Shown piece after piece: positions 8,197 to 15,645 of a stretch of 44,409 nt of DNA (within the stretch, counting starts at the first letter, position 1; every line of letters begins with the position of its first letter). A model generated the notes under the pieces. It was not told the origin of the DNA and made no database searches. It saw only the letters and a program-made list of their open reading frames with translations. This DNA is from an uncultured Collinsella sp. (GTDB taxonomy: Bacteria > Actinomycetota > Coriobacteriia > Coriobacteriales > Coriobacteriaceae). The stretch spans positions 1 to 44,409 of the forward strand of contig CABPWH010000008.1 in the NCBI GenBank assembly GCA_902461085.1, in the 5' to 3' direction. A program made the position numbers and the translations under genes.

Positions 8197-9141
8197 ATGC
8201 GCTACACGCACCTCAAGAATTCCGATGTCGACGTCTCCCAGCTCGCTGTGGGCACCTGGGCGATCGGCGGCGACTCCTTTGGTGAGAACGATGACGCCGC
8301 CAGCATGTCCGCCATCCGCACCATGCTCGATCACGGCGTCAACCTCATCGACACCGCGCCGTGCTATGGCAACGGCACGTCCGAGAAGGTCGTCGGCAAC
8401 GCGCTCAGGGGCGTCGACAGAGAGAGCTACCTGCTCTCGACCAAGGTTGGCCTGATCACCAGCGCCGCCGGCTATGACCGCGACTCCTCGTTCAAGAACA
8501 TCATGAGGGAGGTCGAGAGCTCGCTGCGCAACCTCCGCACCGACTACATCGACTTCTACTTCGTGCACTGGCCCGACGCTAAGACTCCGTTCTCCGAGAC
8601 GATGTGCGCCCTCCAGCTCCTCAAGGAGCAGGGCAAGATTCGCCACATCGGCGTCTCCAACTTCACGACCGAGATGATCGAGGAGTGCGAGAAGGTCGCT
8701 CAGATTGACGTCCAGCAGCCGCCCTACTCTATGGTTGACCGCTCCTCCGAGGACCTCATCAAGTGGGGCTACGAGCGTGGCATCGACTCCTTCACCTATG
8801 GCTCCCTTGGCGCGGGCATCCTGTCGGGCAAGTTCCGCGAGCTGACGAAGTTCGAGGAAGGCGACGTCCGCGGTGGCTTCTACGACTACTTCCGGGAGCC
8901 CAAGTTCTCGCGCGTCCAGGAGCTGCTCAAGGTCATGGACGAGATCGCCGAGGCCCACGACAAACCCGTGGCGCAGGTTGCCGTGAACTGGAGCACCCAG
9001 AAGGAGTACGTGGGCACCGCTCTCGTGGGCGTGCGCACGGACGCCCACGCGATTCAGAACTGCGAGACGTTCGAGTGGGAGCTTTCCGCCGACGAGATGG
9101 CCAAGCTCGACGCCGGGCTCGACGAGCTGAAGATCGGCTAG
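8197..9141 (+). CDS. Aldo/keto reductase
   Basis: This 314-residue NAD(P)H-dependent oxidoreductase shows the AKR catalytic tetrad: D52 and Y57 in NLIDTAPCYGNG, K83 in STKVG, and H124 in YFVHWPD. The cofactor-binding C-terminal part includes VAVNWSTQKEYVGTALVGVR. It resembles the AKR11-13-like group common in Gram-positive sugar operons. The ATG follows AGAAGGAGAG. Together with a mannose-type PTS and a class II aldolase, it may reduce or oxidise the sugar or its aldehyde product. Two bases separate its stop from the following hydrolase start, so those two are surely co-transcribed. Confidence 0.9.
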   Translation: MRYTHLKNSDVDVSQLAVGTWAIGGDSFGENDDAASMSAIRTMLDHGVNLIDTAPCYGNGTSEKVVGNALRGVDRESYLLSTKVGLITSAAGYDRDSSFKNIMREVESSLRNLRTDYIDFYFVHWPDAKTPFSETMCALQLLKEQGKIRHIGVSNFTTEMIEECEKVAQIDVQQPPYSMVDRSSEDLIKWGYERGIDSFTYGSLGAGILSGKFRELTKFEEGDVRGGFYDYFREPKFSRVQELLKVMDEIAEAHDKPVAQVAVNWSTQKEYVGTALVGVRTDAHAIQNCETFEWELSADEMAKLDAGLDELKIG

Positions 9142-9143
9142 CC

Positions 9144-10235
9144 ATGAGCGCCGAGGATAGGAAGTACCCCACTTCCGAGCTTGAGGTGCTTGAGAGTGGC
9201 GCGAGGGAGGTTGTCGAGCCTAACGGCCTGAGGCTGATGCTGAAGCCCGTGCCGGGTGACGACCGCGAGCACGTGCTCGATCCGCGCGTCTATGCTCGTG
9301 CGCACGCGAAGCTCGCTGCGGCTCCTGCGGCGGGGTCGGCGCCGGCCGGACCGGTGGACGTGATCGCGTGGCGCTCCGCGCCCAACAAGGAGACCCACGT
9401 CGTGAGGGGCGCGAACGTTGCCAAGAAGACCGTCGTCATGAACTTCGGCGACAAGGGCATTCCGCTGCACATCTTCACGCCGGAGGGGCACGAGGATGGG
9501 TCTGCCGCGCTCGTGTTCATCCATGGCGGCGGGTTCATGGTGGGCAACATCGGCCAGTACGAGAACTGCCTGCGCGACATCGTGGAGCGCACGGGTTGCG
9601 TCGCGATCTATCCGGAGTACCGCCTGTCTCCCGAGACGATGTTCCCGGGTGGCGTCGAGGACTGCGTGAAGACGCTCGACTGGCTTGTCGATCACGCTGA
9701 CGAGCTGGGCGTTGATGCGACTCACATTGCCGTGGCTGGTGACTCTGCGGGTGGCAGCCTGTCGAATGCCGTCGTGCTCGAGGGCTCTCACGCGGATAGG
9801 ATCAAGGCGGTTGTCGAGCTTTATCCGCTCGTTGATGGCGGTCCCGTTCCGGATGAGTGGTCCTATGACCTGTACGAGGTCGTGGATGAGCAGAGGCCCG
9901 AGGCGCTGAGCAGGGTTGATCGCATTCGCCTCGCCAACAACGACCTTCCGCCCATGTACGTCAACGGCGATGCGGACAAGATGCTCGACCCGCTGATTTC
10001 CGCGCTGTTCGCGGAGGACGTGAGCGCGTTCCCCCGCACGGTCATCATCTCTTCCGAGTATGACTATCTGCGCTATCAGGACGAGCTGTTCGCGAAGAGG
10101 CTGCAGGATGCGGGCGTTGACGTCACTGCGATTCGTTATCGCGGCTGCGACCACGGCTTCTTCGAGATGTACGGCGTGATGCCTCAGGCTGAGGATGTCT
10201 GTCGCGTCATCTCCGAGGAGCTTGCGAAGATCTAG
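9144..10235 (+). CDS. Alpha/beta hydrolase (hormone-sensitive-lipase/acetyl-esterase type)
   Basis: The ATG 9144 lies two bases after the preceding stop. The 363-residue protein carries the oxyanion-hole motif HGGG at residues 127-130, the nucleophile elbow GDSAGG with S201, the acid D307 in SEYDYLR and the base H337 in CDHGFFE. All catalytic residues are present. Family members hydrolyse short-chain esters such as acetylated sugars. About 90 residues precede the hydrolase core, including an Ala/Pro-rich stretch near 58-70, longer than usual. No signal peptide is seen, so it would act in the cytosol after PTS import, which suggests that the imported sugar is acylated or esterified. A terminator-like hairpin follows. 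Confidence 0.88.
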   Translation: MSAEDRKYPTSELEVLESGAREVVEPNGLRLMLKPVPGDDREHVLDPRVYARAHAKLAAAPAAGSAPAGPVDVIAWRSAPNKETHVVRGANVAKKTVVMNFGDKGIPLHIFTPEGHEDGSAALVFIHGGGFMVGNIGQYENCLRDIVERTGCVAIYPEYRLSPETMFPGGVEDCVKTLDWLVDHADELGVDATHIAVAGDSAGGSLSNAVVLEGSHADRIKAVVELYPLVDGGPVPDEWSYDLYEVVDEQRPEALSRVDRIRLANNDLPPMYVNGDADKMLDPLISALFAEDVSAFPRTVIISSEYDYLRYQDELFAKRLQDAGVDVTAIRYRGCDHGFFEMYGVMPQAEDVCRVISEELAKI

Positions 10236-10268
10236 GGGCTCGTCGCGGCGACCTCCTGGACGAGTGAC

Positions 10269-10306
10269 GGTCCGGCGGGATGCTAGGTGCGTCTCGCCGG
10301 ACCTTT
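10269..10306 (+). terminator. Probable terminator of the aldolase-PTS operon
   Basis: GGTCCGGCG at 10269-10277 pairs perfectly with CGCCGGACC at 10295-10303, extendable inward by three pairs including one G-U. The stem is followed by TTTGCGTT. The T-run is short but the position 34 bases after the hydrolase stop fits a terminator. Confidence 0.6.
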
Positions 10307-10311
10307 GCGTT

Positions 10312-10344
10312 GGCGGGCGCGTGCCGCTTGCCGGCGGGCGCGTG
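10312..10344. repeat. 12-bp direct repeat pair
   Basis: GGCGGGCGCGTG occurs at 10312-10323 and again at 10333-10344. It lies in the non-coding junction between the PTS locus terminator and the HAD stump. The function is unknown. Confidence 0.5.
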
Positions 10345-10408
10345 TGGGGTTTGCCTCGGCGGTGCCGGATTGACTGGGAGACGCGTTTACCGCCGATCTT
10401 CCAAGCGA

Positions 10409-10678
10409 GCCCAGCAAGCAAACCGCGAGCTGAGCCCCAAGGGCATTGACAAGGGCGTGGGCGTGGCGCGAGCACTGGAGTATCTGGGATGCAGCCGTAA
10501 CGCGCGCACCTTTGGCTTCGGCGATTCGGGCAACGACCTGGGCATACTCGCCGCTGTCGAGATGGCTGTCGCCATGGGCAACGCCATGCCCGAGGTCAAG
10601 GCGGTCGCCGACTATGTGACCGACGACGTCGAGCACGACGGCACCGTCACGGCGATGCGCCACTTTGGGTTGATCTAG
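10409..10678 (+). pseudogene. C-terminal remnant of a Cof-type HAD phosphatase
   Basis: From about 10421 to the TAG at 10678 the frame encodes ELSPKGIDKGVGVARAL, then FGFGDSGNDLGILAAV and VAMGNAMPEVKAVADYV. These are the last three conserved blocks of a Cof/IIB HAD hydrolase. The normal protein is about 260-270 residues; only about 85 remain, and the N-terminal DxD nucleophile motif is missing. Upstream the frame dissolves into GC-rich non-coding sequence. It is therefore a stump, probably left when the adjacent PTS locus was inserted or rearranged. It is not part of the intact HAD gene at 1311-2138, which has its own C-terminus. Confidence 0.75.
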
Positions 10679-10768
10679 CGGGAACCGCCCAATTACCGTT
10701 CACCCGCGGCGGGCGGCTCAAATGGGCCCGCCCTGCAAAATCGTTTTGCTGCTGGAAGGTGTGCTCAA

Positions 10769-10784
10769 AAACGCTAAAGCGTTT
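10769..10784. promoter_or_regulatory. Short palindrome upstream of the transaldolase-like gene
   Basis: AAACGC-TAAA-GCGTTT forms a perfect 6-bp inverted repeat about 105 bases upstream of the start codon. It could be an operator or a weak hairpin. The sequence TTGATA further down near 10824 could be a -35 element, but no good -10 follows. Confidence 0.3.
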
Positions 10785-10888
10785 ATACCGTTCGCCGAGA
10801 AGACAAAAACCGCAGTTCACGCCTTGATAAACGTGGGTAAAGTGTTTAGCAGTTTATCGGCCGTATGCTAACGAAAGGAACCAGGCAG

Positions 10889-11593
10889 ATGGCAATCAAG
10901 GTGTTCGCTGACGGTGCAAACCTCGAAGGCATGCTCGACATGTACGAGAACGGCAACGTTCAGGGTTTCACGACCAACCCGTCCCTTATGAAGAAGGGCG
11001 GCGTGATGGATTACCGCGCGTTTGCCAAAGAGGTCCTGGCTCACATCACCGATGTGTCCGTCTCGTTTGAGGTCTTTGCCGACGACGTCGAGACCATGGA
11101 GGTCGAGGCGCGCGAGATCGCTACCTGGGCCGAGAACGTCTACGTCAAGATTCCGTGCGTGACCACCAAGGGCGAGTCCACCGCCGAGCTGGTGCGCAAG
11201 CTTTCGGCCGGCGGCATCAAGGTCAACGTCACCACCATCTTTACGCCTACGCAGGTTGATGAGATGGTCGAGGCCGTCGACGCCGAGACGCCGTCCATCA
11301 TCTCGCTCTTTGCCGGCCGCATCGCCGATACCGGCGTCGACCCCATTCCGTTTATGACGGAGTCGGTCAAGAAGGCCGCCGCAAAGCCCAACTGCGAGGT
11401 CCTGTGGGCGTCCACGCGCGAGCTCATCAACATTTACCAGGCCGAGGCCTGCGGTTGCCAGATCATTACGGTGCCCAACAGCATCCTGGCCAAGCGCAAG
11501 AACATTGGTCGCGACCCGTACGAGGTCGCGCTCGATACCGTGCGCGGTTTTGCCAAGGATATCGCGGCGCTCGGTTTCCATATCCTGCCGTAG
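10889..11593 (+). CDS. Transaldolase / fructose-6-phosphate aldolase family protein
   Basis: The start is ATG 10889 behind AAAGGAA, giving 234 residues. The protein begins MAIKVFADGANLEGMLDMY. It contains GFTTNPSLMKKGG, and the KIP motif VKIPC with the Schiff-base lysine K87. These are features of the small single-domain transaldolases (Fsa/TalC group). It would transfer or cleave dihydroxyacetone units of sugar phosphates. The subgroup (true transaldolase versus F6P aldolase) depends on active-site residues that cannot be judged without alignment. It appears monocistronic, with a terminator 240 bases downstream. The last 16 bases of the coding sequence are duplicated downstream. Confidence 0.88.
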   Translation: MAIKVFADGANLEGMLDMYENGNVQGFTTNPSLMKKGGVMDYRAFAKEVLAHITDVSVSFEVFADDVETMEVEAREIATWAENVYVKIPCVTTKGESTAELVRKLSAGGIKVNVTTIFTPTQVDEMVEAVDAETPSIISLFAGRIADTGVDPIPFMTESVKKAAAKPNCEVLWASTRELINIYQAEACGCQIITVPNSILAKRKNIGRDPYEVALDTVRGFAKDIAALGFHILP

Positions 11594-11747
11594 CGCGAAC
11601 ACAGACTGTACCGTGGGCTGCTCGCCCCGGCCTTTCCTTTCCCTATCGCTCACGCGCTCCGCGAGGGTCGCGCTAGGCAAAGGAAAGGCCGGGGCTGCCG
11701 GCACGAGCTTGCCAGCAAGTTGGCGATTGGCTTCCATATCCTGCCGT
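11576..11747. repeat. 16-bp direct repeat flanking a 16-bp-arm palindrome
   Basis: TTCCATATCCTGCCGT covers the last codons of the transaldolase gene at 11576-11591 and recurs exactly at 11732-11747. Between them CCCCGGCCTTTCCTTT (11625-11640) pairs perfectly with its complement at 11679-11694 around a 38-base loop. The arrangement suggests an inserted palindromic element with a duplicated flank, or a repeat-mediated duplication. It is not an insertion sequence, because there is no room for a transposase. Confidence 0.65.
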
Positions 11748-11834
11748 GGGCAAAGGTACCCCCGCCTGCGCCGTGCAAAATTGAGAGTATTCAGCAAGGT
11801 AAAGGTCTTTATCAGTTGACCGAAGCATGGAACG

Positions 11835-11880
11835 GCCCCCGTTTTGGCTCTGACGACGCTAAAACGGGGGCTGTTTTTTG
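11835..11880 (+). terminator. Rho-independent terminator after the transaldolase-like gene
   Basis: GCCCCCGTTTT at 11835-11845 pairs with AAAACGGGGGC at 11861-11871, followed by TGTTTTTTG and more T. This is a strong intrinsic terminator on the plus strand. It also separates the gene from the convergent tex gene. Confidence 0.88.
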
Positions 11881-11974
11881 CTTTTTCGTCTCTGAGGGGC
11901 ATCCGGAACGGTGGAATTTGCAGAATACTCGCGATTTTGCACATCGCTACAGGGGGTACCTTTGCTTTGGCGGT

Positions 11975-14122
11975 TTACTTTCCCTGCACCATGGTGAGCG
12001 AGATCTTCTTGCGGTCGCGATCGACCTTTTCTACCCACACCTTGACCGTGTCGCCGACGCGCACCACGTCGCTCGGGTGCTTGACAAAGCGATTGGCCAG
12101 CTTGGAGATATGCACGAGGCCGTCCTGGTGCACGCCCACGTCGACGAACGCGCCAAAGTCGACGACGTTGCGCACCGTCCCCTTGAGCTCCATGCCGGGT
12201 TCCAGGTCGTCGATGGAAAGCGCCGAGCGGCTAAAGACCACCTCGGGCGCGTCGTCGCGCGGGTCGCGGCCGGGCTTCTTGAGCTCGTTGACAATGTCGA
12301 TGAGCGTGAGGGTGCCGCAGTTCAGGTCGCTTGCCAGCGCCGAGATACTGCCCAGGCGGCGCTCGATGTCGGGCACGCCGCCGCGGCTGAGCTCGCTGGC
12401 CCCAACGCCGGCGCGTTTCAGGACGGACGTGGCCACCTCGTAGCTCTCGGGGTGGACGCTTGTCGCGTCGAGTGGGTTCTTGCCGCCGCTAATGCGCAAA
12501 AAGCCTGCAGCGTTGAGATATGCCTTGGGTCCCAGCTTGGGGACCTTCTTAAGCTGGCGGCGATCGGTAAAGGCGCCGTTTTCCTCGCGGTAGGCCACGA
12601 TGTTTTTGGCCACGCTCGGCGTAATGCCCGATACGTATCCCAGCAGACTTGCGCTCGCGGTGTTTACGTCGACGCCTACGCGGTTGACGACGTCCTCCAC
12701 CACGTGGCCCAGAGTGCGCGAGAGCTCGGCCTGGTCAAGGTCGTGCTGGTACTGGCCCACGCCGATAGACTGGGGCGGAATCTTGACGAGCTCTGCCAGC
12801 GGGTCCTGCAGGCGGCGGCCCAGGCTCATGGCGCCACGCACGGTGACGTCCAGGTCGGGATATTCCTGGCTGGCGAGCTCGGAGGCGGAGTACACCGATG
12901 CGCCGGCCTCGTTGACGATGGTGTAGCGAAGGCTGGGCGCCTGCTCGGCAATGAACTCCGAGACGACTTCCTCGGTCTCGCGGCTGGCGGTGCCGTTGCC
13001 GATGACGATGGTGTTGACGCCGTTCTTTTTGACGAGGCGGGCGAGCTCGCGCTTGGTGCCGGCGACGTCGTGGCGCGGTTTGGTGGGGTAGACCACGCCG
13101 TGGTCGAGCAGCTTGCCGGTCTCGTCCATGACGGCGACCTTGCAGCCGGTGCGGTAGCCCGGATCGAGCGCGAGCACGCGGGCGCCGCGCACGGGGCGTG
13201 CCGAGAGCAGGCCCTCGAGATTCTTGGCAAAGACGTTGATGGCCTCGGTCTGGGCGCGAACGGTGAGCTTGGCGCGGGCCTCGCGCTCCAGCGAGGGAGC
13301 CATGAGGCGCTTGTAACCGTCGGCGATGGCGGCATCGAAGACGGGCGCGAAGACGCCCTGGCGGCGGGGCCAACGGCTGCCGAGGCGTGCCGTGGCGGCA
13401 GCGCCGTCGACGTTCACGCGCACGCGGAGCTTGCCCTCGCGCTCACCGCGGTCGATAGCCAGCACGCGGTGGTTGGGTATACGGCGCAGCGGCTCGTCAT
13501 AGCTGTAGTACGGCTCGTAGGGGGTCTTCTCGGCGGGATCGGTGGCCTCGACGATGATATCGGCGGTGTTTTGCGTAAAGGCGCGCAGGTCGGCGACGTT
13601 CTCCGGGTCCTCGGCTACCGTCTCGGCTACGATGTCCGCCGCGCCGGCGAGCGCCTTCTCGGGCGTGTCGAAGCCGGCCTCCTCGTTGACGTATGCCGCA
13701 GCGGCGTCGAGCGCACTGCCCTTGGCCGAGGCCTGCATGATGATCATGTTGGCAAGCGGCTCCAGGCCGGCCTCGCGGGCCTTCTGTGCGCGGGTCATGC
13801 GCTTTTTGCGGTAGGGCTTGTAGAGGTCCTCGACACGCTGGAGTTGCGTGGCCTCGCGAATCTGCTGCTCGAGTTCGGGCGTGAGTTTGCCCTGGGCATC
13901 GATGAGCAGGATAACGTCCTCTTTGCGCTGCTCAAGATTGCGCAGGTAAGACAGGCGCTCGTCGAGCGCGCGCAGGGCGACGTCGTCCATGCCGCCCGTG
14001 GCTTCCTTGCGGTAGCGCGAGATAAAGGGGATGGTGTTGCCCTCGTCGATGAGCTTGACGGCCGCCTCGATGTTGGCAGCCTTAAGGTTGAGCTCGCGGG
14101 CGAGCTGGGCGATAAGATCCAT
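11975..14122 (-). CDS. tex: Tex-family RNA-binding transcription accessory protein
   Basis: The start ATG 14122 follows AAGGAG and gives 715 residues, the normal Tex length. The N-terminus (MDLIAQLARELNL, with FISRYRKEATGGMDD) is the Tex helical domain. The YqgF/RNase H-like domain is near residues 320-450 (ARVLALDPGYRTGCKVAV). Helix-hairpin-helix motifs follow (ASLLGYVSGITPSVAKNIV). The C-terminus is an S1 RNA-binding domain from about 640 (LKGTVRNVVDFGAFVDVGV). Tex binds nucleic acid and affects transcription and, in several pathogens, expression of virulence genes. A frame extending 29 codons upstream exists but has no ribosome binding site and is unlike the family. The gene stands alone on the minus strand. 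Confidence 0.95.
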   Translation of the reverse strand: MDLIAQLARELNLKAANIEAAVKLIDEGNTIPFISRYRKEATGGMDDVALRALDERLSYLRNLEQRKEDVILLIDAQGKLTPELEQQIREATQLQRVEDLYKPYRKKRMTRAQKAREAGLEPLANMIIMQASAKGSALDAAAAYVNEEAGFDTPEKALAGAADIVAETVAEDPENVADLRAFTQNTADIIVEATDPAEKTPYEPYYSYDEPLRRIPNHRVLAIDRGEREGKLRVRVNVDGAAATARLGSRWPRRQGVFAPVFDAAIADGYKRLMAPSLEREARAKLTVRAQTEAINVFAKNLEGLLSARPVRGARVLALDPGYRTGCKVAVMDETGKLLDHGVVYPTKPRHDVAGTKRELARLVKKNGVNTIVIGNGTASRETEEVVSEFIAEQAPSLRYTIVNEAGASVYSASELASQEYPDLDVTVRGAMSLGRRLQDPLAELVKIPPQSIGVGQYQHDLDQAELSRTLGHVVEDVVNRVGVDVNTASASLLGYVSGITPSVAKNIVAYREENGAFTDRRQLKKVPKLGPKAYLNAAGFLRISGGKNPLDATSVHPESYEVATSVLKRAGVGASELSRGGVPDIERRLGSISALASDLNCGTLTLIDIVNELKKPGRDPRDDAPEVVFSRSALSIDDLEPGMELKGTVRNVVDFGAFVDVGVHQDGLVHISKLANRFVKHPSDVVRVGDTVKVWVEKVDRDRKKISLTMVQGK

Positions 14123-14216
14123 GGGACTCCTTGCGTTTAAGGTGCGTTTGCAGCACAGGGCTACCAAGGATACCACCCGCCCCAAAAGACTGTTTTGGGG
14201 CCGCGCCATGAAAATG

Positions 14217-14352
14217 GCCTATCTACTACGTTTGAACCGTATTGGTCGACCATCCCCCGGTTTTCCGAAAATATGCAACCCGTCTACCTGCGGTTTTTAT
14301 TTCGAGAAATTTGGCATGGTTGAGGGCGATCGGCTAAACGTAGTAGATAGGC
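14217..14352. repeat. MITE-like element with 17-bp perfect terminal inverted repeats
   Basis: GCCTATCTACTACGTTT at 14217-14233 is the exact reverse complement of 14336-14352. The 102-base interior is less GC-rich than its surroundings, has no ORF, and contains GGTCGACC and an AT-rich middle. The total of 136 bases and the exact ends look like a miniature inverted-repeat element. I see no convincing target-site duplication, so a large RNA hairpin is also possible. Confidence 0.55.
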
Positions 14353-14430
14353 GCGTTTCGCGGCGAACGAATCAAGCCGAGGTGCAAAATAGCCCCCCGC
14401 TCCAGAAAAATCGTCGGCAAGGTAGCAAAA

Positions 14431-14462
14431 TGCCCCGCGGGCAGGAGGCTGCTCGCGGGGCA
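14431..14462 (-). terminator. Terminator of the Gfo/Idh-MFS-SDR gene cluster
   Basis: TGCCCCGCG at 14431-14439 pairs perfectly with CGCGGGGCA at 14454-14462. Read on the minus strand the stem is followed by TTTTGC. It lies 73 bases beyond the stop of the oxidoreductase gene. Confidence 0.65.
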
Positions 14463-14534
14463 AAGAAGAGGGGCTTGTTGGTGACGGACCGAAGGGTTCG
14501 GCATGGGGCTTCTGCCGCGGTCGCTCTTAAGGCA

Positions 14535-15575
14535 TTACAGCTCGACGAGCTGGCCGGTCTCGGCGGCCTCCTTGATGGCGTTGAGAAGCGTGAGCGTCTT
14601 GACGTTATCGGCGGGGGTCACGACGGGCTCGACCTCGCGGCGAACGACCTTCACAAAGTGCTTGAGCTGCATCTTGTGCGGCAGTGCCGGGTCGACGGCC
14701 GGAATCTCCATCTGCAGCGGCTTGTGCCAGTTAGAGGCGCCGTCGTAGGAGAATTGGTGCAGGCGGGGCAGCGAAAGGGCACCCTTGGTGCCACCGATAA
14801 AGTAGGCGTCGGCGTCGAAGGGACGGTACTGCGGGTCCTCGCGAGCGGTTGCCTCCCAGTTCCAGGGGCTGGCGGTGGCGTCGGAGATGGTCATGCTTGC
14901 GAGCGCGCCATCGGCAAAACGGACGTTGACCACGGCGGAGTCCTCGGTCTCAAAACCGCGGGCGGCGCTGGACTGCATACCCTGGACGGCAACGGGCTCG
15001 CCCAGCAGATAGCGGAGCAGGTCGACGTCGTGCACCAGGTTGACCAGGATCGGGCCGGCACCCTTCTTGCGGCGCCACTCGACGTCAAAGTACTCGTCAT
15101 TCTTATAGATCATGTAGTGGAAGCTCGATACGGTGAGCTTGCCCAGCTCACCGGACTCGATGATCTCCTTGGCCTTGTTGACGAAGGGGTTGTGGCGACG
15201 GTGCTGGCCTACGAGCACGGGCACGCCGGCGGTCTCGGCCTCGGCGGCGAAGGCCTGGGCATCCTCAAGATCGTTGGAGATCGGCTTTTCGACCAACGGC
15301 ACGATGTTGCGCTTTACAGCCTCGCGGGCAACGCCCAAGTGCAGGTCGTTGGGGGTGGCGATAATGACGGCCTCGGGCTTGACCTCGTCCATCATCTGGG
15401 CGGGATCGGTGTAAAACGGTACGCCGGCGGCCTCGGCCGTGGCGCGGGCGCCTTCAAAGGCGTCGGCGATGGCGACGAGCTCGGCCTCGGGTTCCTCGGT
15501 GACAAAGCGGATGTGGTTGCGGCCCATGGCGCCGGCGCCGATAACGGCAATGCGGACGGGGTTGAGCTCAGACAT
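14535..15575 (-). CDS. Gfo/Idh/MocA-family NAD(P)-dependent oxidoreductase
   Basis: This 346-residue protein starts with the Rossmann motif VIGAGAMGRNH (G13-G18). It contains the EKP signature (VEKPIS, K97) that contacts cofactor and substrate, and HDVDLLRYLLG in the C-terminal alpha/beta domain. Such enzymes oxidise or reduce sugars, cyclitols or their derivatives with NAD(P). It is the last of three leftward genes (SDR, MFS, this one), all with oxidoreductase or transport roles. A short palindrome separates it from the transporter. The substrate is unknown; inositol- or sugar-acid-like compounds are typical. Confidence 0.9.
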   Translation of the reverse strand: MSELNPVRIAVIGAGAMGRNHIRFVTEEPEAELVAIADAFEGARATAEAAGVPFYTDPAQMMDEVKPEAVIIATPNDLHLGVAREAVKRNIVPLVEKPISNDLEDAQAFAAEAETAGVPVLVGQHRRHNPFVNKAKEIIESGELGKLTVSSFHYMIYKNDEYFDVEWRRKKGAGPILVNLVHDVDLLRYLLGEPVAVQGMQSSAARGFETEDSAVVNVRFADGALASMTISDATASPWNWEATAREDPQYRPFDADAYFIGGTKGALSLPRLHQFSYDGASNWHKPLQMEIPAVDPALPHKMQLKHFVKVVRREVEPVVTPADNVKTLTLLNAIKEAAETGQLVEL

Positions 15576-15606
15576 TTCGACTCCTTAAATACTGGTGACC
15601 GGTGGA

Positions 15607-15637
15607 ATGCGACAAAGGGGCTGTCCCTTTGTCGCAT
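15607..15637. repeat. GTGACAAAGGGAC palindrome family, copy 1
   Basis: ATGCGACAAAGGG at 15607-15619 pairs perfectly with 15625-15637 around GCTGT. Compared with the other copies it has GCGAC instead of GTGAC, and the matching arm carries the compensating change (GTCGC). It lies between the MFS and Gfo/Idh genes, only 8 bases from the MFS stop. Confidence 0.8.
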
Positions 15638-15645
15638 CGGTAAAA

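Noticed and set aside
11720..14140. Long frame (over 800 codons) on the plus strand opposite tex
   Set aside because: It is an antisense shadow of the tex gene produced by high GC codon bias; it has low-complexity composition and no recognisable domains.
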